Assembly (NCBI RefSeq): GCF_004117935.1
Contig: NZ_SDOY01000170.1
Span: 124,001-188,000, forward strand
Source of the DNA: Streptomyces roseicoloratus
Lineage (GTDB): Bacteria; Actinomycetota; Actinomycetes; Streptomycetales; Streptomycetaceae
Length of the DNA stretch: 64,000 nucleotides
Reading direction: 5' to 3'
Shown here piece after piece: positions 49,441 to 58,765 of the stretch. The translations under genes were made by a program, and so were the position numbers. The number at the start of each line of letters is the position of its first letter. Positions within the stretch are counted from its first letter, which is position 1. The notes below the pieces were generated by a model, which did not search any database, had not been told where the DNA came from, and was given only the letters and a program-made list of their open reading frames with translations.

Positions 49441-49956
49441 CTACTCCGGACCCAGCCGGAACAGCGCCCACACCACCTTGCCCTGGAGCCTGCCCGCGAG
49501 CGGGTGCCAGCCCCAGCCGTCGCTGAACGACTCCACCAGGAACAGGCCCCGGCCCGACTCGGCGGCGAAGTCCTCGTCGTCCTTGCGGACCTCCGGGCTC
49601 TCCCGGCTGGGGTCGCGCACGGCGCACACCAGGCGCGACGCCCAGCGCATGAGGTGCAGGCGGACGGGCGGATTCAGGCCTTCCTCGTGCTCCGTCGCCG
49701 TGGCCGGATCCGCGCCCGCCGGCACGGCGTGCCGCAGGGCGTTCGTCACGAGTTCGGAGACGACGAGCGCGACGTCGTCGAAGCGGTCCGCGAGGTCCCA
49801 GCTGTCCAGTGTCTGACTGGTGAACTTCCGTGCGCCGCGCACCGCTTCGTAGCGGGGCGGGAGGGCGCAGGAGGCCGAGCTGGACACCGACGCGGGGTCG
49901 ATCGGCGGAAGCCCCTGCCGTAACGGCTCGAGCATGGTCGATCCATTCGGTCCCAT
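49441..49956 (-). CDS. RsbW-like ATP-binding protein with early TTA codon
   Basis: A 171-residue GHKL ATPase of the Streptomyces anti-sigma/regulator type: YEAVRGARKFTSQTLDSW, LVVSELVTNALRHAVP (N-box), VCAVRDPS (G1), ESGRGLFLVESFSDGWGW (G2). The residues for ATP binding are present. GGGAG lies 10 nt before ATG 49956. Codon 12 is TTA (49921-49923, Leu in EPLRQ), so bldA dependence is predicted if this start is used. An in-frame ATG at 49935 would still include it. It lies between the DUF397 and XRE genes, completing an AbaA/WhiJ-type set. Confidence 0.87.
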   Translation of the reverse strand: MGPNGSTMLEPLRQGLPPIDPASVSSSASCALPPRYEAVRGARKFTSQTLDSWDLADRFDDVALVVSELVTNALRHAVPAGADPATATEHEEGLNPPVRLHLMRWASRLVCAVRDPSRESPEVRKDDEDFAAESGRGLFLVESFSDGWGWHPLAGRLQGKVVWALFRLGPE

Positions 49957-50280
49957 GCGAGGCACTCCCGGGAATCGCGGCGGTGGTGCGACAAAGGCGG
50001 TGCGACAACGGCGCGGCAGACGCGTGTGTACGCGGCTGTGCGAGCACCATGGTTCCGAATGCAACGGAGGGATGCAAGGGCAGATGCACGTGCACGCGCC
50101 GGACCTGTCCGCCCGCGACCCGATTCTGTGCATAAGTCGTCCACCGGTCGTGTGGAAGGTTGCCGGAACCAGCCCTCTATCCGTAATCGGATGTGTACGC
50201 GCTGAAGCGTTTGGTGGCAGAATCCGGGGCTCGGCGGGGGCCAGCAGTGAGAGCAGCACCGTGAAGGGGAGGCTGGAGCC

Positions 50281-51153
50281 GTGACGGCAGGCGAATCGAG
50301 CGGGGCGAGCGGGAGCGTGGTGCGCCGCATCCTGCTGGGCTCCCAGTTGAGGCGACTGCGCGAATCGCGTGGCATCACCCGGGAAGCCGCCGGCTATTCG
50401 ATCCGTGCGTCCGAATCCAAGATCAGCCGTATGGAGTTGGGAAGGGTGAGCTTCAAGGCCAGGGACGTCGAGGACCTGCTGACGCTCTACGGCGTGCACG
50501 ACGAGGCCGAACGCGGTGCCCTGCTCCGTCTGGTCCGGGAGGCCAACGTCGCGGGCTGGTGGCACAGTTACGGCGACGTGCTGCCGGGCTGGTTCCAGAC
50601 GTACATCGGTCTGGAAGGCGCCGCCTCGCTCATCCGCATCTACGAAGTGCAGTTCGTCCACGGCCTGTTGCAGACCGAGGCCTACGCCCACGCCGTCGTC
50701 ACCCGGGGCATGCCCGGCGCCTCGCACGCCGAGATCGAGCGGCGCGTCGCGCTCCGCCTGGAACGCCAGAAGGTCCTCGTCTCGGAGAACGCCCCGCATC
50801 TCCACGCCGTCCTCGACGAGGCCGCGCTGCGCCGCCCGTACGGAGACCGGGCCGTCATGCGGGGCCAGTTGAGGCATCTCATCGAGGTGTCCGAGCACCC
50901 CAACGTCACGCTCCAGGTGATGCCGTTCAGCTTCGGCGGCCACGCCGGCGAGAGCGGTGCCTTCTCGATGCTCAGCTTCCCCGACGACGACCTCTCCGAC
51001 GTCGTGTACCTGGAGCAGCTGACCGGCGCCCTCTACCTCGACAAGCGCGAGGAGGTCGCGCAGTACGTCCGGGTGATGGAAAGGCTCCAGCAGGACAGCC
51101 CCGATCCCGCGGAAAGCCGTGATCTTCTCCGAGGTCTCCTTCAACTCTCCTGA
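50281..51153 (+). CDS. XRE-family HTH regulator with DUF5753 domain (WhiJ-like)
   Basis: A 290-residue regulator. The HTH (SQLRRLRESRGITREAAGYSIRASESKISRMELG in outline, about 20-55) is followed by the DUF5753 sensing domain (YEVQFVHGLLQTEAYAHAVV, LHAVLDEAALRRPYG, VTLQVMPFSFGGHAGESGAF, VVYLEQLTGALYLD). GTG 50281 has GGGGAGG upstream. Proteins of this class control development and antibiotic production and are held in check by DUF397 partners. The spacer before it (49957-50280) is less GC-rich and carries no gene. Confidence 0.9.
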   Translation: MTAGESSGASGSVVRRILLGSQLRRLRESRGITREAAGYSIRASESKISRMELGRVSFKARDVEDLLTLYGVHDEAERGALLRLVREANVAGWWHSYGDVLPGWFQTYIGLEGAASLIRIYEVQFVHGLLQTEAYAHAVVTRGMPGASHAEIERRVALRLERQKVLVSENAPHLHAVLDEAALRRPYGDRAVMRGQLRHLIEVSEHPNVTLQVMPFSFGGHAGESGAFSMLSFPDDDLSDVVYLEQLTGALYLDKREEVAQYVRVMERLQQDSPDPAESRDLLRGLLQLS

Positions 51154-51246
51154 TACGTCAGTACGATGACGGGACATCAGTGTGACGGCTGTGACGCGGC
51201 AGCCGTCCGTGCCGACGTCCGCCACCGCGGGTAAGGGGTCTCGTTC

Positions 51247-52743
51247 ATGGCTTCCTCGTCATCGTCGTCCTCGGCTTCGCCGTCCTCGGACTACTTCACC
51301 GAACTGGCGCACCAGTACATCGACGGCGAGTGGAAGCCCGGCAGCGGCTCGTGGGACATCATCGACTTCAACCCGTACACCGGGGAGAAGCTGGCGGCCA
51401 TCACGGTCGCCACCGCCGCCGAGGTGGACCGCGCCTACCGGGCCGCCGAGCGCGCCCAGGCGGCCTGGGCCGAGACCAACCCGTACACCCGCCGGCTCGT
51501 GTTCGAGCGCGCGCTGCGGATCGTCGAGGAGCGCGAGGAGGAGATCGCCGAGGCGATCGTCGCCGAGCTCGGCGGCACCCGCCTCAAGGCGGCCTTCGAG
51601 CTGCACCTGGCCAAGGAGTTCCTGCGCGAGGCGATCCAGCTGGCGCTGCGCCCCGAGGGCAGCATCCTGCCCTCGCCGGTGGACGGCAAGGAGAACCGCG
51701 TCTACCGCGTCCCGGTCGGCGTCGTCGGCGTCATCTCGCCGTTCAACTTCCCCTTCCTCCTCTCGATCAAGTCGGTGGCCCCGGCGCTCGCCCTCGGCAA
51801 CGCCGTCGTGCTCAAGCCCCACCAGAACACCCCGGTCTGCGGCGGCACCCTGGTCGCCAAGGTCCTGGAGGACGCCGGGCTCCCGGCCGGCCTGCTCAAC
51901 GTCGTCGTCACCGACATCGCCGAGATCGGCGACACGCTCCTCACCCACCCGGTCCCCAAGGTGATCTCCTTCACCGGCTCCGACCGGACCGGCCGTCACG
52001 TCGCCACCGTCTGTGCCCAGAACTTCAAGCACGCCGTGCTCGAACTCGGCGGCAACAGCGCCCTGATCGTCCTCGACGACGCCGACGTCGACTACGCGGT
52101 GGACGCCGCCGTCTTCAGCCGTTTCGTGCACCAGGGGCAGGTCTGCATGGCCGCCAACCGGATCCTGGTGGACCGCACCCTGGAGGCGGAGTTCACCGAG
52201 AAGTTCGTCGCCAAGGTGAAGACGCTGCGGGTCGGCGACCCGGCCGACCCGGCCACCCACATCGGCCCGCTCATCAACTCCCAGCAGGCGGAGGCCGTCT
52301 CGGCGGTCGTCGAGCAGACGGTGGCGGGCGGCGCGACCGCCCTGCTGCGCGGCCCGGTCGAGGGCAGCCTGGTCTCCCCGACCGTCCTGACCGGCATCGC
52401 GGCCGACGCCCCGGTCCTCTCCCAGGAGATCTTCGGCCCGGTCGCCCTCATCGTGCCGTTCGACGGCGAGGACGAGGCCGTACGGATCGCCAACGACACC
52501 CCGTACGGCCTGAGCGGCGCCGTCCACACCGGAGACACCGAGCGGGGCGTCAGGATCGCCAAGCGCATCCACACCGGCATGATCCACATCAACGACGGCA
52601 CCGTGCACGACGAGCCGATCGTGCCGTTCGGCGGCGAGAAGCACTCGGGCATCGGCCGGCTGAACGGCGAGGCGATGATCGAGGCGTTCACGACGCGGAA
52701 GTGGATCTCGATCCAGCACGGCCGCAGCCGCTTCCCGTTCTAG
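51247..52743 (+). CDS. NAD(P)-dependent aldehyde dehydrogenase
   Basis: A 498-residue enzyme of the benzaldehyde/salicylaldehyde-dehydrogenase branch. Active-site Glu is in VLELGGNSALIVL and the catalytic Cys in HQGQVCMAANR (about residue 300). Coenzyme contact is in SFTGSDRTGRHV, with the Asn in SPFNFPFLLS. The end IPFGG-like motif reads VPFGGEKHSGIGR. It oxidises aldehydes to acids. The N-terminus starts with a Ser run (ASSSSSSSAS), a low-complexity extension. It is alone in its direction after the XRE gene with a 93-bp gap. The substrate is uncertain. Confidence 0.92.
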   Translation: MASSSSSSSASPSSDYFTELAHQYIDGEWKPGSGSWDIIDFNPYTGEKLAAITVATAAEVDRAYRAAERAQAAWAETNPYTRRLVFERALRIVEEREEEIAEAIVAELGGTRLKAAFELHLAKEFLREAIQLALRPEGSILPSPVDGKENRVYRVPVGVVGVISPFNFPFLLSIKSVAPALALGNAVVLKPHQNTPVCGGTLVAKVLEDAGLPAGLLNVVVTDIAEIGDTLLTHPVPKVISFTGSDRTGRHVATVCAQNFKHAVLELGGNSALIVLDDADVDYAVDAAVFSRFVHQGQVCMAANRILVDRTLEAEFTEKFVAKVKTLRVGDPADPATHIGPLINSQQAEAVSAVVEQTVAGGATALLRGPVEGSLVSPTVLTGIAADAPVLSQEIFGPVALIVPFDGEDEAVRIANDTPYGLSGAVHTGDTERGVRIAKRIHTGMIHINDGTVHDEPIVPFGGEKHSGIGRLNGEAMIEAFTTRKWISIQHGRSRFPF

Positions 52744-53021
52744 AGCCGGGGCGGGCCTTCCGCCGTCCTCCCGGTGTCGGCCGGCCGCCGGCCGGCTGTT
52801 GCCCAGCCGCCGGCCCGCCGTCGCCCCGGTGTCGGCCCGCCGCCGGCCCGCCGTCGCCCGGCATCGCCTCGGCATTGCGGACCGTGGTTGTCCGCAAGGG
52901 GCCGTAGCGTGATCCGGGTCGAGAAGGAAGCCCGTCCCTGACAAGGGACGCACGTGCACACGCACATGCTCACCGTGCCCGCGCGGATGCGCGGGCACGC
53001 ACGCTACGGAAGGCGGCAGTC
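52744..53021. other. 278-bp spacer with CGCCGGCC repeats and a 10-bp hairpin
   Basis: 52770-52862 is three imperfect copies of a roughly 30-bp CCGCCGGCCCGCCGTCGCCC unit just after the dehydrogenase stop. At 52975-52998 a perfect 10-bp stem GTGCCCGCGC/GCGCGGGCAC with loop GGAT sits in the leader of the DinB-like gene. No gene is seen. Confidence 0.7.
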
Positions 53022-53567
53022 ATGGTTGCTCTTGTTCCCGCGGAGAACCCCGGCGACGAGCGCGGAGCGTTCCTCAACTTCATCGAGGCCCAGCGCGCCG
53101 CGGTCGTCCGGGCGTCCTTCGGACTCACCGAGGAGCAGGCGGCGAGCCGCCCGAGCGCCAGTGAGCTCAGTCTCTCCGGCCTGGTCAAGCACGTCGCCGA
53201 GGTCGAGCTCAACTGGCTGCGGCTGGCCCAGCAGCAGCCGAACGAGCGGCAGCGGACCCAGGAGACCTGGTCCGAGGCCTTCCGGCTCCTGGACGGGGAG
53301 TCCGTCCCGGAGATCGTGGCCTTCTGGCAGGGCGTCGCGAAGGAGACGGAGGAGTTCGTCCGGAACGTGCCCAGCCTGGACGACACCTTCCCGCTGCCGC
53401 CGGCGCCCTGGTTCCCGAAGGACGGCCGCGTGTCGGTGCGCTGGATGCTGCTGCACCTCGTCCAGGAGATGGGCCGGCACGCGGGCCACGCGGACATCAT
53501 CCGCGAGTCGCTCGACGGCAAGGGCTCCTTCGAGCTGATCGCGCTGGAGCAGCGCGCACAGGCCTAG
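53022..53567 (+). CDS. DinB/DUF664-type protein (possible thiol transferase)
   Basis: A 181-residue four-helix DinB-like protein. Metal-ligand histidines are placed at VKHVAEVELNW, and at MGRHAGHADIIRES near the end (H..x3..H). The opening ENPGDERGAFLNFIEAQRAAV is typical of DUF664. Members include mycothiol- or bacillithiol-dependent transferases, and actinobacteria use mycothiol, so detoxification is a fair guess. ATG 53022 has GGAAGGCGG upstream. Confidence 0.85.
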   Translation: MVALVPAENPGDERGAFLNFIEAQRAAVVRASFGLTEEQAASRPSASELSLSGLVKHVAEVELNWLRLAQQQPNERQRTQETWSEAFRLLDGESVPEIVAFWQGVAKETEEFVRNVPSLDDTFPLPPAPWFPKDGRVSVRWMLLHLVQEMGRHAGHADIIRESLDGKGSFELIALEQRAQA

Positions 53568-53615
53568 TCGGAAAGCCGTGCCTGCCGCACCCCGCCGTGC
53601 CCCGGGTCGAGCCTG

Positions 53616-53627
53616 GTCAAGTTTGAC
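53616..53627. promoter_or_regulatory. candidate PadR operator
   Basis: GTCAAGTTTGAC is an inverted repeat (GTCAA/TTGAC) 24-35 bp before the padR ATG. TAGACT (53639-53644) could be the -10, so the palindrome would cover the -35 region, as expected for autorepression. Confidence 0.45.
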
Positions 53628-53650
53628 GAGTGCCTCACTAGACTCGGGGC

Positions 53651-54304
53651 ATGTCAGCGATCCGTCTTCTGGTCCTGGGCGCCGTCAAGATGCACGGCCG
53701 CGCCCACGGCTATCAGGTGCGCAACGACCTGGAGTACTGGGGCGCGCACGAGTGGTCCAACGCCAAGCCCGGCTCGATCTACCACGCGCTCAAGCAGATG
53801 GCGAAGCAGGGACTGCTGGCCGCGGACGAGATCGCGCCGAGCACGGCGGGCGGTCCGCCGCGGGTCGAGTACGAGATCACGGAGGCGGGCCGCGAAGAGT
53901 ACCTCCGGCTGCTGCGCGAGGCGCTCTCCACGTACGACCAGCAGACGGACGTGCTGTCCTCGGCCCTCGGCTTCATGGTGGACCTGCCGCGGGCGGAGGC
54001 CGTGGAGCTGCTGCGGGCCCGGGTACGCGGCCTGGACGAGTGGCGGGCGTCGGTCACCGAGTACTACACGCCGGAGGGCGGGCCGGGGCAGCTCGGCCAC
54101 ATCGGCGAGATCATGCACTTCTGGGTGCACTCGGCCGACGCCGGCCGGGAGTGGACGCTGGGTCTGATCGAGCGGATCGAGGGCGGGGCGTACGTGTTCG
54201 CGGGCGAGGGCGAGCCCTTCGTGGGCGTGCTCACGGAGGGCCGGGAGAACCCGTACGCGACGGGCCCGCGCCCGGACGACGCGCGGACGAGCCAGGGCTC
54301 GTGA
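53651..54304 (+). CDS. PadR-family transcriptional regulator
   Basis: A 217-residue protein. The PadR winged helix is intact (LLVLGAVKMHGRAHGYQVRNDL, KPGSIYHALKQMAKQGLL, PPRVEYEITEAGREEYLRLL). The C-terminal VIR-like dimerisation domain (about 95-200) is long. PadR proteins usually repress nearby transport or detoxification genes. A palindrome precedes the gene. No efflux gene is adjacent, so the target is unclear. Translation probably begins directly at ATG 53651 on a short leader. Confidence 0.9.
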   Translation: MSAIRLLVLGAVKMHGRAHGYQVRNDLEYWGAHEWSNAKPGSIYHALKQMAKQGLLAADEIAPSTAGGPPRVEYEITEAGREEYLRLLREALSTYDQQTDVLSSALGFMVDLPRAEAVELLRARVRGLDEWRASVTEYYTPEGGPGQLGHIGEIMHFWVHSADAGREWTLGLIERIEGGAYVFAGEGEPFVGVLTEGRENPYATGPRPDDARTSQGS

Positions 54305-54517
54305 TCCGTACACGCCGTCACCCGCGACCGGGTGCCGGCAAGGGCATGGCCTCCTGCGCCGCCGCAGGTCCACCATGAAGCCGGGACCGGGACCGGGACC
54401 GGGACCGGACCCGGGACCGAGACAAGCTCCGAGAAAGGCCCCGTGACAGGCCCAGGCCCCGGCCCCGGGACCGGAGCGGTGGCGCGCGGAAGCAGGCGCA
54501 AGGCAGGGGGAGTTGCG

Positions 54518-55762
54518 ATGCGGAGTACCCGAACGGCCTCCTTGGCGGCCTGCGCCGCCCTGCTCCTTCCGCCGCTGCTCGCCGCCTGCACGGACTCGCC
54601 GGCCCCGCGGACTCCGCCGCCGAAGCGGCCCCCGTCCACGTCGCCGGCCGGGGACGGCCCGTTCGGGGCTCCGGCGCGGATACCGTCCGCGCCGGGGCTG
54701 CCCGGCTGGGCGCACGGCGTGGGCTTCGCCGCCGACGGCAGCGGGTTCGTGCTGCTGGTGCAGTGCGTGACGGACGAGGCCCGGCCGGCGAACGGCTTCT
54801 GCCGTCAGCAGGTCGCCGTGCTGGACCGGGGCGCGCGGTCCTGGATGCCGCGGTCGACCCCGCTGCCCGAGATACCGGCGACGCGCGGCGTCACGGCGGG
54901 GCTCACGGTCCTCGGTTCCGGGCGGGCGCTCATCGAGGACGGAGGCGGGGACGAGCCGGAGCGGACCTGGTTCACCCGGGACGGCGGCCGGACCTGGCGC
55001 GCGGTCGACCGGCGGACGGCCGGCAGGACGCCGGCGATTCCCGACGGCGGGGTCCTGACCACCGCGTGCGCGGCGCCCGAGGGCGCCGGGCCCGACGCGT
55101 GCGCCCGTGAGCGGCTGGTGGTGATCTCGCCGGAGGACGGGCGGCGCCGGGCACTGGCCGGGGCGCCGGAGCTCGGCGCGCACCCGGCACCGGCGCCCGT
55201 GGCGGAGCCCGACGGCTCCTGGTGGGTGTCCGGCGTCGACCCGGCCTCGGGGCGGGTCGCGGTCGCCGTGTCCCGGGACGCGGGCCGGAGCTGGACCGCC
55301 GGTCCGCTGCCGAGCCCCGGCGGCCGGAACGCCGCGCGGCACGTGACGGTCGTGGTCGGCCCGGACGCGGTCTACGCGGCCGAGCCGGGCGACCCGGCCG
55401 AACCGGGCGGCGGCGAGCCGGTGAGGAACCCCTTGCGGGCCCTGCACCGCTCGCTCGACGGCGGCCGCACCTGGACCCGGACGTGGACCACCGGCCCCGC
55501 GCGGGAGCCGCGCAGCCTGTCGGGCCTGCCGGTGCCGGGCCCGGGCGGCCGGGTGTGGGTGCCGGGCGACCTCCGGGCGTACGAGAGCACGGACGGCGGC
55601 CGTACCTTCCGCTCCTCCGCCCACGGCACCGCCTGGGTGCGGCGCACGGGGATCGGGCTGCTGCGGGAGGACGACCGCTGTCTGTTCCGGTCGACGCGGG
55701 ACGGGGTGCGCTGGTCGGAGTTCCGGCTCGCCTGCGTGGACCCGGTCGGCGACGCCGGCTGA
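54518..55762 (+). CDS. Asp-box (BNR) repeat beta-propeller lipoprotein
   Basis: A 414-residue lipoprotein: signal MRSTRTASLAACAALLLPPL, lipobox LLAAC. The mature part carries at least four Asp-box motifs (TRDGGRTW, SRDAGRSW, SLDGGRTW, STDGGRTF), one per propeller blade, as in sialidases and WD40-like exo-proteins. No sialidase catalytic Arg triad or FRIP motif is visible, so it is more likely a binding or scaffold propeller than a glycosidase. GGGGGAG precedes ATG 54518. The upstream 54375-54420 is a (GGGACC)n repeat. Confidence 0.85.
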   Translation: MRSTRTASLAACAALLLPPLLAACTDSPAPRTPPPKRPPSTSPAGDGPFGAPARIPSAPGLPGWAHGVGFAADGSGFVLLVQCVTDEARPANGFCRQQVAVLDRGARSWMPRSTPLPEIPATRGVTAGLTVLGSGRALIEDGGGDEPERTWFTRDGGRTWRAVDRRTAGRTPAIPDGGVLTTACAAPEGAGPDACARERLVVISPEDGRRRALAGAPELGAHPAPAPVAEPDGSWWVSGVDPASGRVAVAVSRDAGRSWTAGPLPSPGGRNAARHVTVVVGPDAVYAAEPGDPAEPGGGEPVRNPLRALHRSLDGGRTWTRTWTTGPAREPRSLSGLPVPGPGGRVWVPGDLRAYESTDGGRTFRSSAHGTAWVRRTGIGLLREDDRCLFRSTRDGVRWSEFRLACVDPVGDAG

Positions 55763-55878
55763 CCCCTCGGCGCCGTACGGAGGCGCCGGGTGGGTGCGGC
55801 CCTCTGCCGGCCCGCCTCCGCGGCGCCGCCTCCCCGGCGCCGTCCCCGTGGTGGAACGAGGGCAGTGGTGGAAGGGGG

Positions 55879-57294
55879 TCAGTGGTGGAAGGAGGTCGCC
55901 GCCGCCTTGTCGTGGGTGAACGGGCCGGGCTGGCGGCGGAGTTCGGGGAGCAGCAGGTTCAGGTCCTCGATGAGGAGGTCGGCCAGGTCGGCGGAGAAGC
56001 CGTTGCGGCAGACCACGCGCAGCACCGACAGGTCCTCCCGGTCGGCGGGGAAGGTGTAGGCGGGGACGAGCCAGCCGCGTTCGCGCAGTCGGCGCGAGAC
56101 GTCGAAGACGTCGAAGGCGGTGACGTCGGGCGCGGTGGTGAAGGCGAAGACGGGCAGCTGGTCGCCCCGGGTGAGCAGGCGGAAGTCGCCCATGGCCTCG
56201 ATGCGTTCGGCGAGGCCGCGCGCGACGTCCCGGCTGGTCTGCTGGACGGTCCGGTAGCCCTCCCGGCCCAGCCGGAGGAACGTGTAGTACTGGGCGACGA
56301 CCTGGGCGCCGGGCCGGGAGAAGTTGAGGGCGAAGGTGGGCATGTCGCCGCCGAGGTAGTTCACCCGGAAGACGAGCTCCTCGGGCAGTTCGGCGGGCGA
56401 GCGCCACAGTGCCCAGCCGACGCCCGGGTAGACGAGGCCGTACTTGTGGCCCGAGGTGTTGATCGAGGAGACGCGGGGGAGCCGGAAGTCCCACTCCAGG
56501 TCCTCGTCGAGGAACGGGGCGATCATCGCGCCGGAGGCGCCGTCCACGTGGACGGGGATGTCGAGGCTGGTGCGTTCCTGCAGGTCGTCGAGGGCGGCGC
56601 AGATGTCGGCGACGGGCTCGTAGGAGCCGTCGAAGGTGGAGCCGAGGACGGCGACGACGCCGATGGTGTTCTCGTCGCAGAGCGCGGCGGCGGAGGCCGC
56701 GTCGAGGTGGAAGCGGTCGCCCTGCATGGGGACGAGGCGGGCCTCGACCTCCCAGAAGTTGCAGAACTTCTCCCAGCAGACCTGCACGTTGACGCCCATC
56801 ACCAGGTTGGGGCGGGCGCCGGGGTAGCGGTCGGCGTTGCGCGCGGCCCAGCGGCGCTTGAGGGCCATGCCGGCGAGCATGCAGGCCTCGCTGGAGCCGG
56901 TGGTGGAGCAGCCGACGGCGGCGGTGGGGTCGGGGGCGTGCCAGAGGTCGGCGAGCATGGCGACGCAGCGGCGTTCGAGTTCGGCGGTGCGCGGGTACTC
57001 GTCCTTGTCGATCATGTTCTTGTCGCGGCACTCGGCCATGAGCACCCCGGCCTGCGGCTCCATCCAGGTGGTGACGAAGGTGGCCAGGTTGAGGCGGGAG
57101 TTGCCGTCGAGCATCAGCTCGTCGTGGACGATCTGGTAGGCGCTCATCGGCGGCAGCGGCCCGTCCGGCAGGCGGTGCCGCGGCGGCGCCTCGGTCATGC
57201 CGCCGACCGGGTTGGCCTCGCCGTAGAAGGGGTTGAAGGCGAGGCGCCGGGCGGGCGCGGACTCCTGCTCGTGGGGACCTTTGTGCAGTGCCAC
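55879..57294 (-). CDS. gadB: glutamate decarboxylase
   Basis: A 471-residue PLP enzyme (glutamate to GABA + CO2, consuming a proton). PLP lysine in SINTSGHKYGLVYPG (about residue 280); HVDGASGAMIAPF holds the Asp that contacts the ring; STTGSSEACMLAGMALK matches the phosphate site. The length equals the E. coli enzyme, and the C-terminal HDKAAATSFHH ends in His, as in GadB where the last His gates pH activity. GTG 57294 starts the gene. The ClC-type gene lies upstream on the same strand (60 bp), so the two likely act together in acid response. Confidence 0.93.
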   Translation of the reverse strand: MALHKGPHEQESAPARRLAFNPFYGEANPVGGMTEAPPRHRLPDGPLPPMSAYQIVHDELMLDGNSRLNLATFVTTWMEPQAGVLMAECRDKNMIDKDEYPRTAELERRCVAMLADLWHAPDPTAAVGCSTTGSSEACMLAGMALKRRWAARNADRYPGARPNLVMGVNVQVCWEKFCNFWEVEARLVPMQGDRFHLDAASAAALCDENTIGVVAVLGSTFDGSYEPVADICAALDDLQERTSLDIPVHVDGASGAMIAPFLDEDLEWDFRLPRVSSINTSGHKYGLVYPGVGWALWRSPAELPEELVFRVNYLGGDMPTFALNFSRPGAQVVAQYYTFLRLGREGYRTVQQTSRDVARGLAERIEAMGDFRLLTRGDQLPVFAFTTAPDVTAFDVFDVSRRLRERGWLVPAYTFPADREDLSVLRVVCRNGFSADLADLLIEDLNLLLPELRRQPGPFTHDKAAATSFHH

Positions 57295-57353
57295 GGGGTT
57301 TCCTTCCGTACGTACGGTGGACGGCGGGACGGCGGGACGGCGGGGCCGGCGGC

Positions 57354-58661
57354 TCAGCGCAGGGCGCGGCCGTCCTCGTCGAGTTGCAGGAACGGGCGGC
57401 CGGTGACGACCAGCCAGGCGGGCAGGGACGCGAGGCAGAGCACGGCGATCATCGCGGGCGAGGCGGCGACCACGGCGGCGACGAAGAGGCTCACCCAGCC
57501 CTGCCGGGTGGTGGCGAGGAGCACGCCGAGGACGGCGGCGGAGACGGCGACGGTCGGGTTGATCTCGGTGACGAGAGCCTGGGCGCAGAGTCCGAACGCG
57601 GCGCCGACGAAGACGGCGGGGAAGACCCGGCCGCCGCGGAAGCCGCAGGAGCCGGCGACGAGCAGGGCGGCCAGCTTCACCACGGCGAGCTTGGCGAGCT
57701 CACCGGAGCCGAGCGTGCCGATCCCGGCGACGATCTCCTGGGTCTCGTGGAGGCCCTTGAACAGCGTGAGGTGCCCGCCGAGCGCGCCGAGGAGTCCGAG
57801 GACGAGGCCGCCGAGCGGAAGGACCAGCATCGGATGGCCCAGACGGGTGAAGGCCCGGTGCAGATGGGGGTAGACGTAGCAGGCGAGCAGGCCGAACACG
57901 GCGGCCAGGGTGGCGAGGACGAGGGCGGCGAGCACGTCCTCGTATCCGGGGTTGTTCAGCGGCGGCAGGCCCATGTCGAAGCTGGGGCTCGACGCCAGCT
58001 GGGTGGTCATGGCGCCGGCGCCTGCGGCGACCAGCGGGGCGAAGATCTGGTCCCACAGCGAGCCCCGGCTCGGCTTGGACGCCAGCGCCTCCGAGATGAC
58101 GAGGGCGGCGGCGATCGGGGTGCCGAACAGGGCGCCGAGCGTCCCGGCGACGCCCAGGGCCACCCAGAACGCGCCGGGCACGGCCGGGAAGGCCCGGTGG
58201 CCAAGCCAGAAGGCGAGGGCGACGGCGCTGCCGATCGTCGGGCTCTCCGGGCCGAGGCTGACGCCGCCGGCGAGGGCCAGGGCGCTGGCGGCGAGCAGAC
58301 CGGGCACCACGACGGGCGGCAGCGGCGGGCCGCCGAGCCCCTCGGTGGCCGGGTCCGGGCCGGCGTGCCCGGGCGCCTTCCAGACGATCAGGCCCACCGC
58401 GATGCCGGTCGCGGTGAGCACGGCGATCATCCAGAGCGACGAGTAGTGGCCGACGCCGAGCGCGTCCGGCAGGTCGTTCCACATCAGCTCCTGCAGCTGG
58501 TCCGCCAGCTCGCTGATCCCCAGGAACAGCAGACCCGAGCCCACTCCGACCACGAGTGCGGGAAGGATCTGGGGCAGCAGGACCCTCAGGGGCGTTTCGG
58601 GCGCGGGTGTCGCGGACGGCGTCGGGGGTGTCTCCGGCGTCGGGGGTCTCTCGGTGGCCAC
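57354..58661 (-). CDS. ClC-family ion channel/antiporter
   Basis: A 435-residue membrane protein with about ten to twelve helices. ClC signature sites: LAGGVSLGPESPTIGSA (for GxGxPE), GTLGALFGTPIAAALVISEAL, and GFRGGRVFPAVFVG (for GGxFAP). The gating Glu corresponds to GPESP. In enteric bacteria a ClC 2Cl-/H+ antiporter is an electrical shunt for decarboxylation-linked acid resistance, so pairing with GadB just downstream is functionally sensible. GTG 58661 is chosen for its GGTGAG upstream; GTG 58691 would add ten residues. The C-terminus lacks CBS domains. Confidence 0.88.
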   Translation of the reverse strand: MATERPPTPETPPTPSATPAPETPLRVLLPQILPALVVGVGSGLLFLGISELADQLQELMWNDLPDALGVGHYSSLWMIAVLTATGIAVGLIVWKAPGHAGPDPATEGLGGPPLPPVVVPGLLAASALALAGGVSLGPESPTIGSAVALAFWLGHRAFPAVPGAFWVALGVAGTLGALFGTPIAAALVISEALASKPSRGSLWDQIFAPLVAAGAGAMTTQLASSPSFDMGLPPLNNPGYEDVLAALVLATLAAVFGLLACYVYPHLHRAFTRLGHPMLVLPLGGLVLGLLGALGGHLTLFKGLHETQEIVAGIGTLGSGELAKLAVVKLAALLVAGSCGFRGGRVFPAVFVGAAFGLCAQALVTEINPTVAVSAAVLGVLLATTRQGWVSLFVAAVVAASPAMIAVLCLASLPAWLVVTGRPFLQLDEDGRALR

Positions 58662-58765
58662 CGGCTCACCATAAGTGAGCAAATGCCGCACAACATCCCG
58701 ACATTCGGCCCTTCAGCTCACGAACCGTCAGCACCGGGACCCGGCCCGGCCGGCCCGCGACCGGG

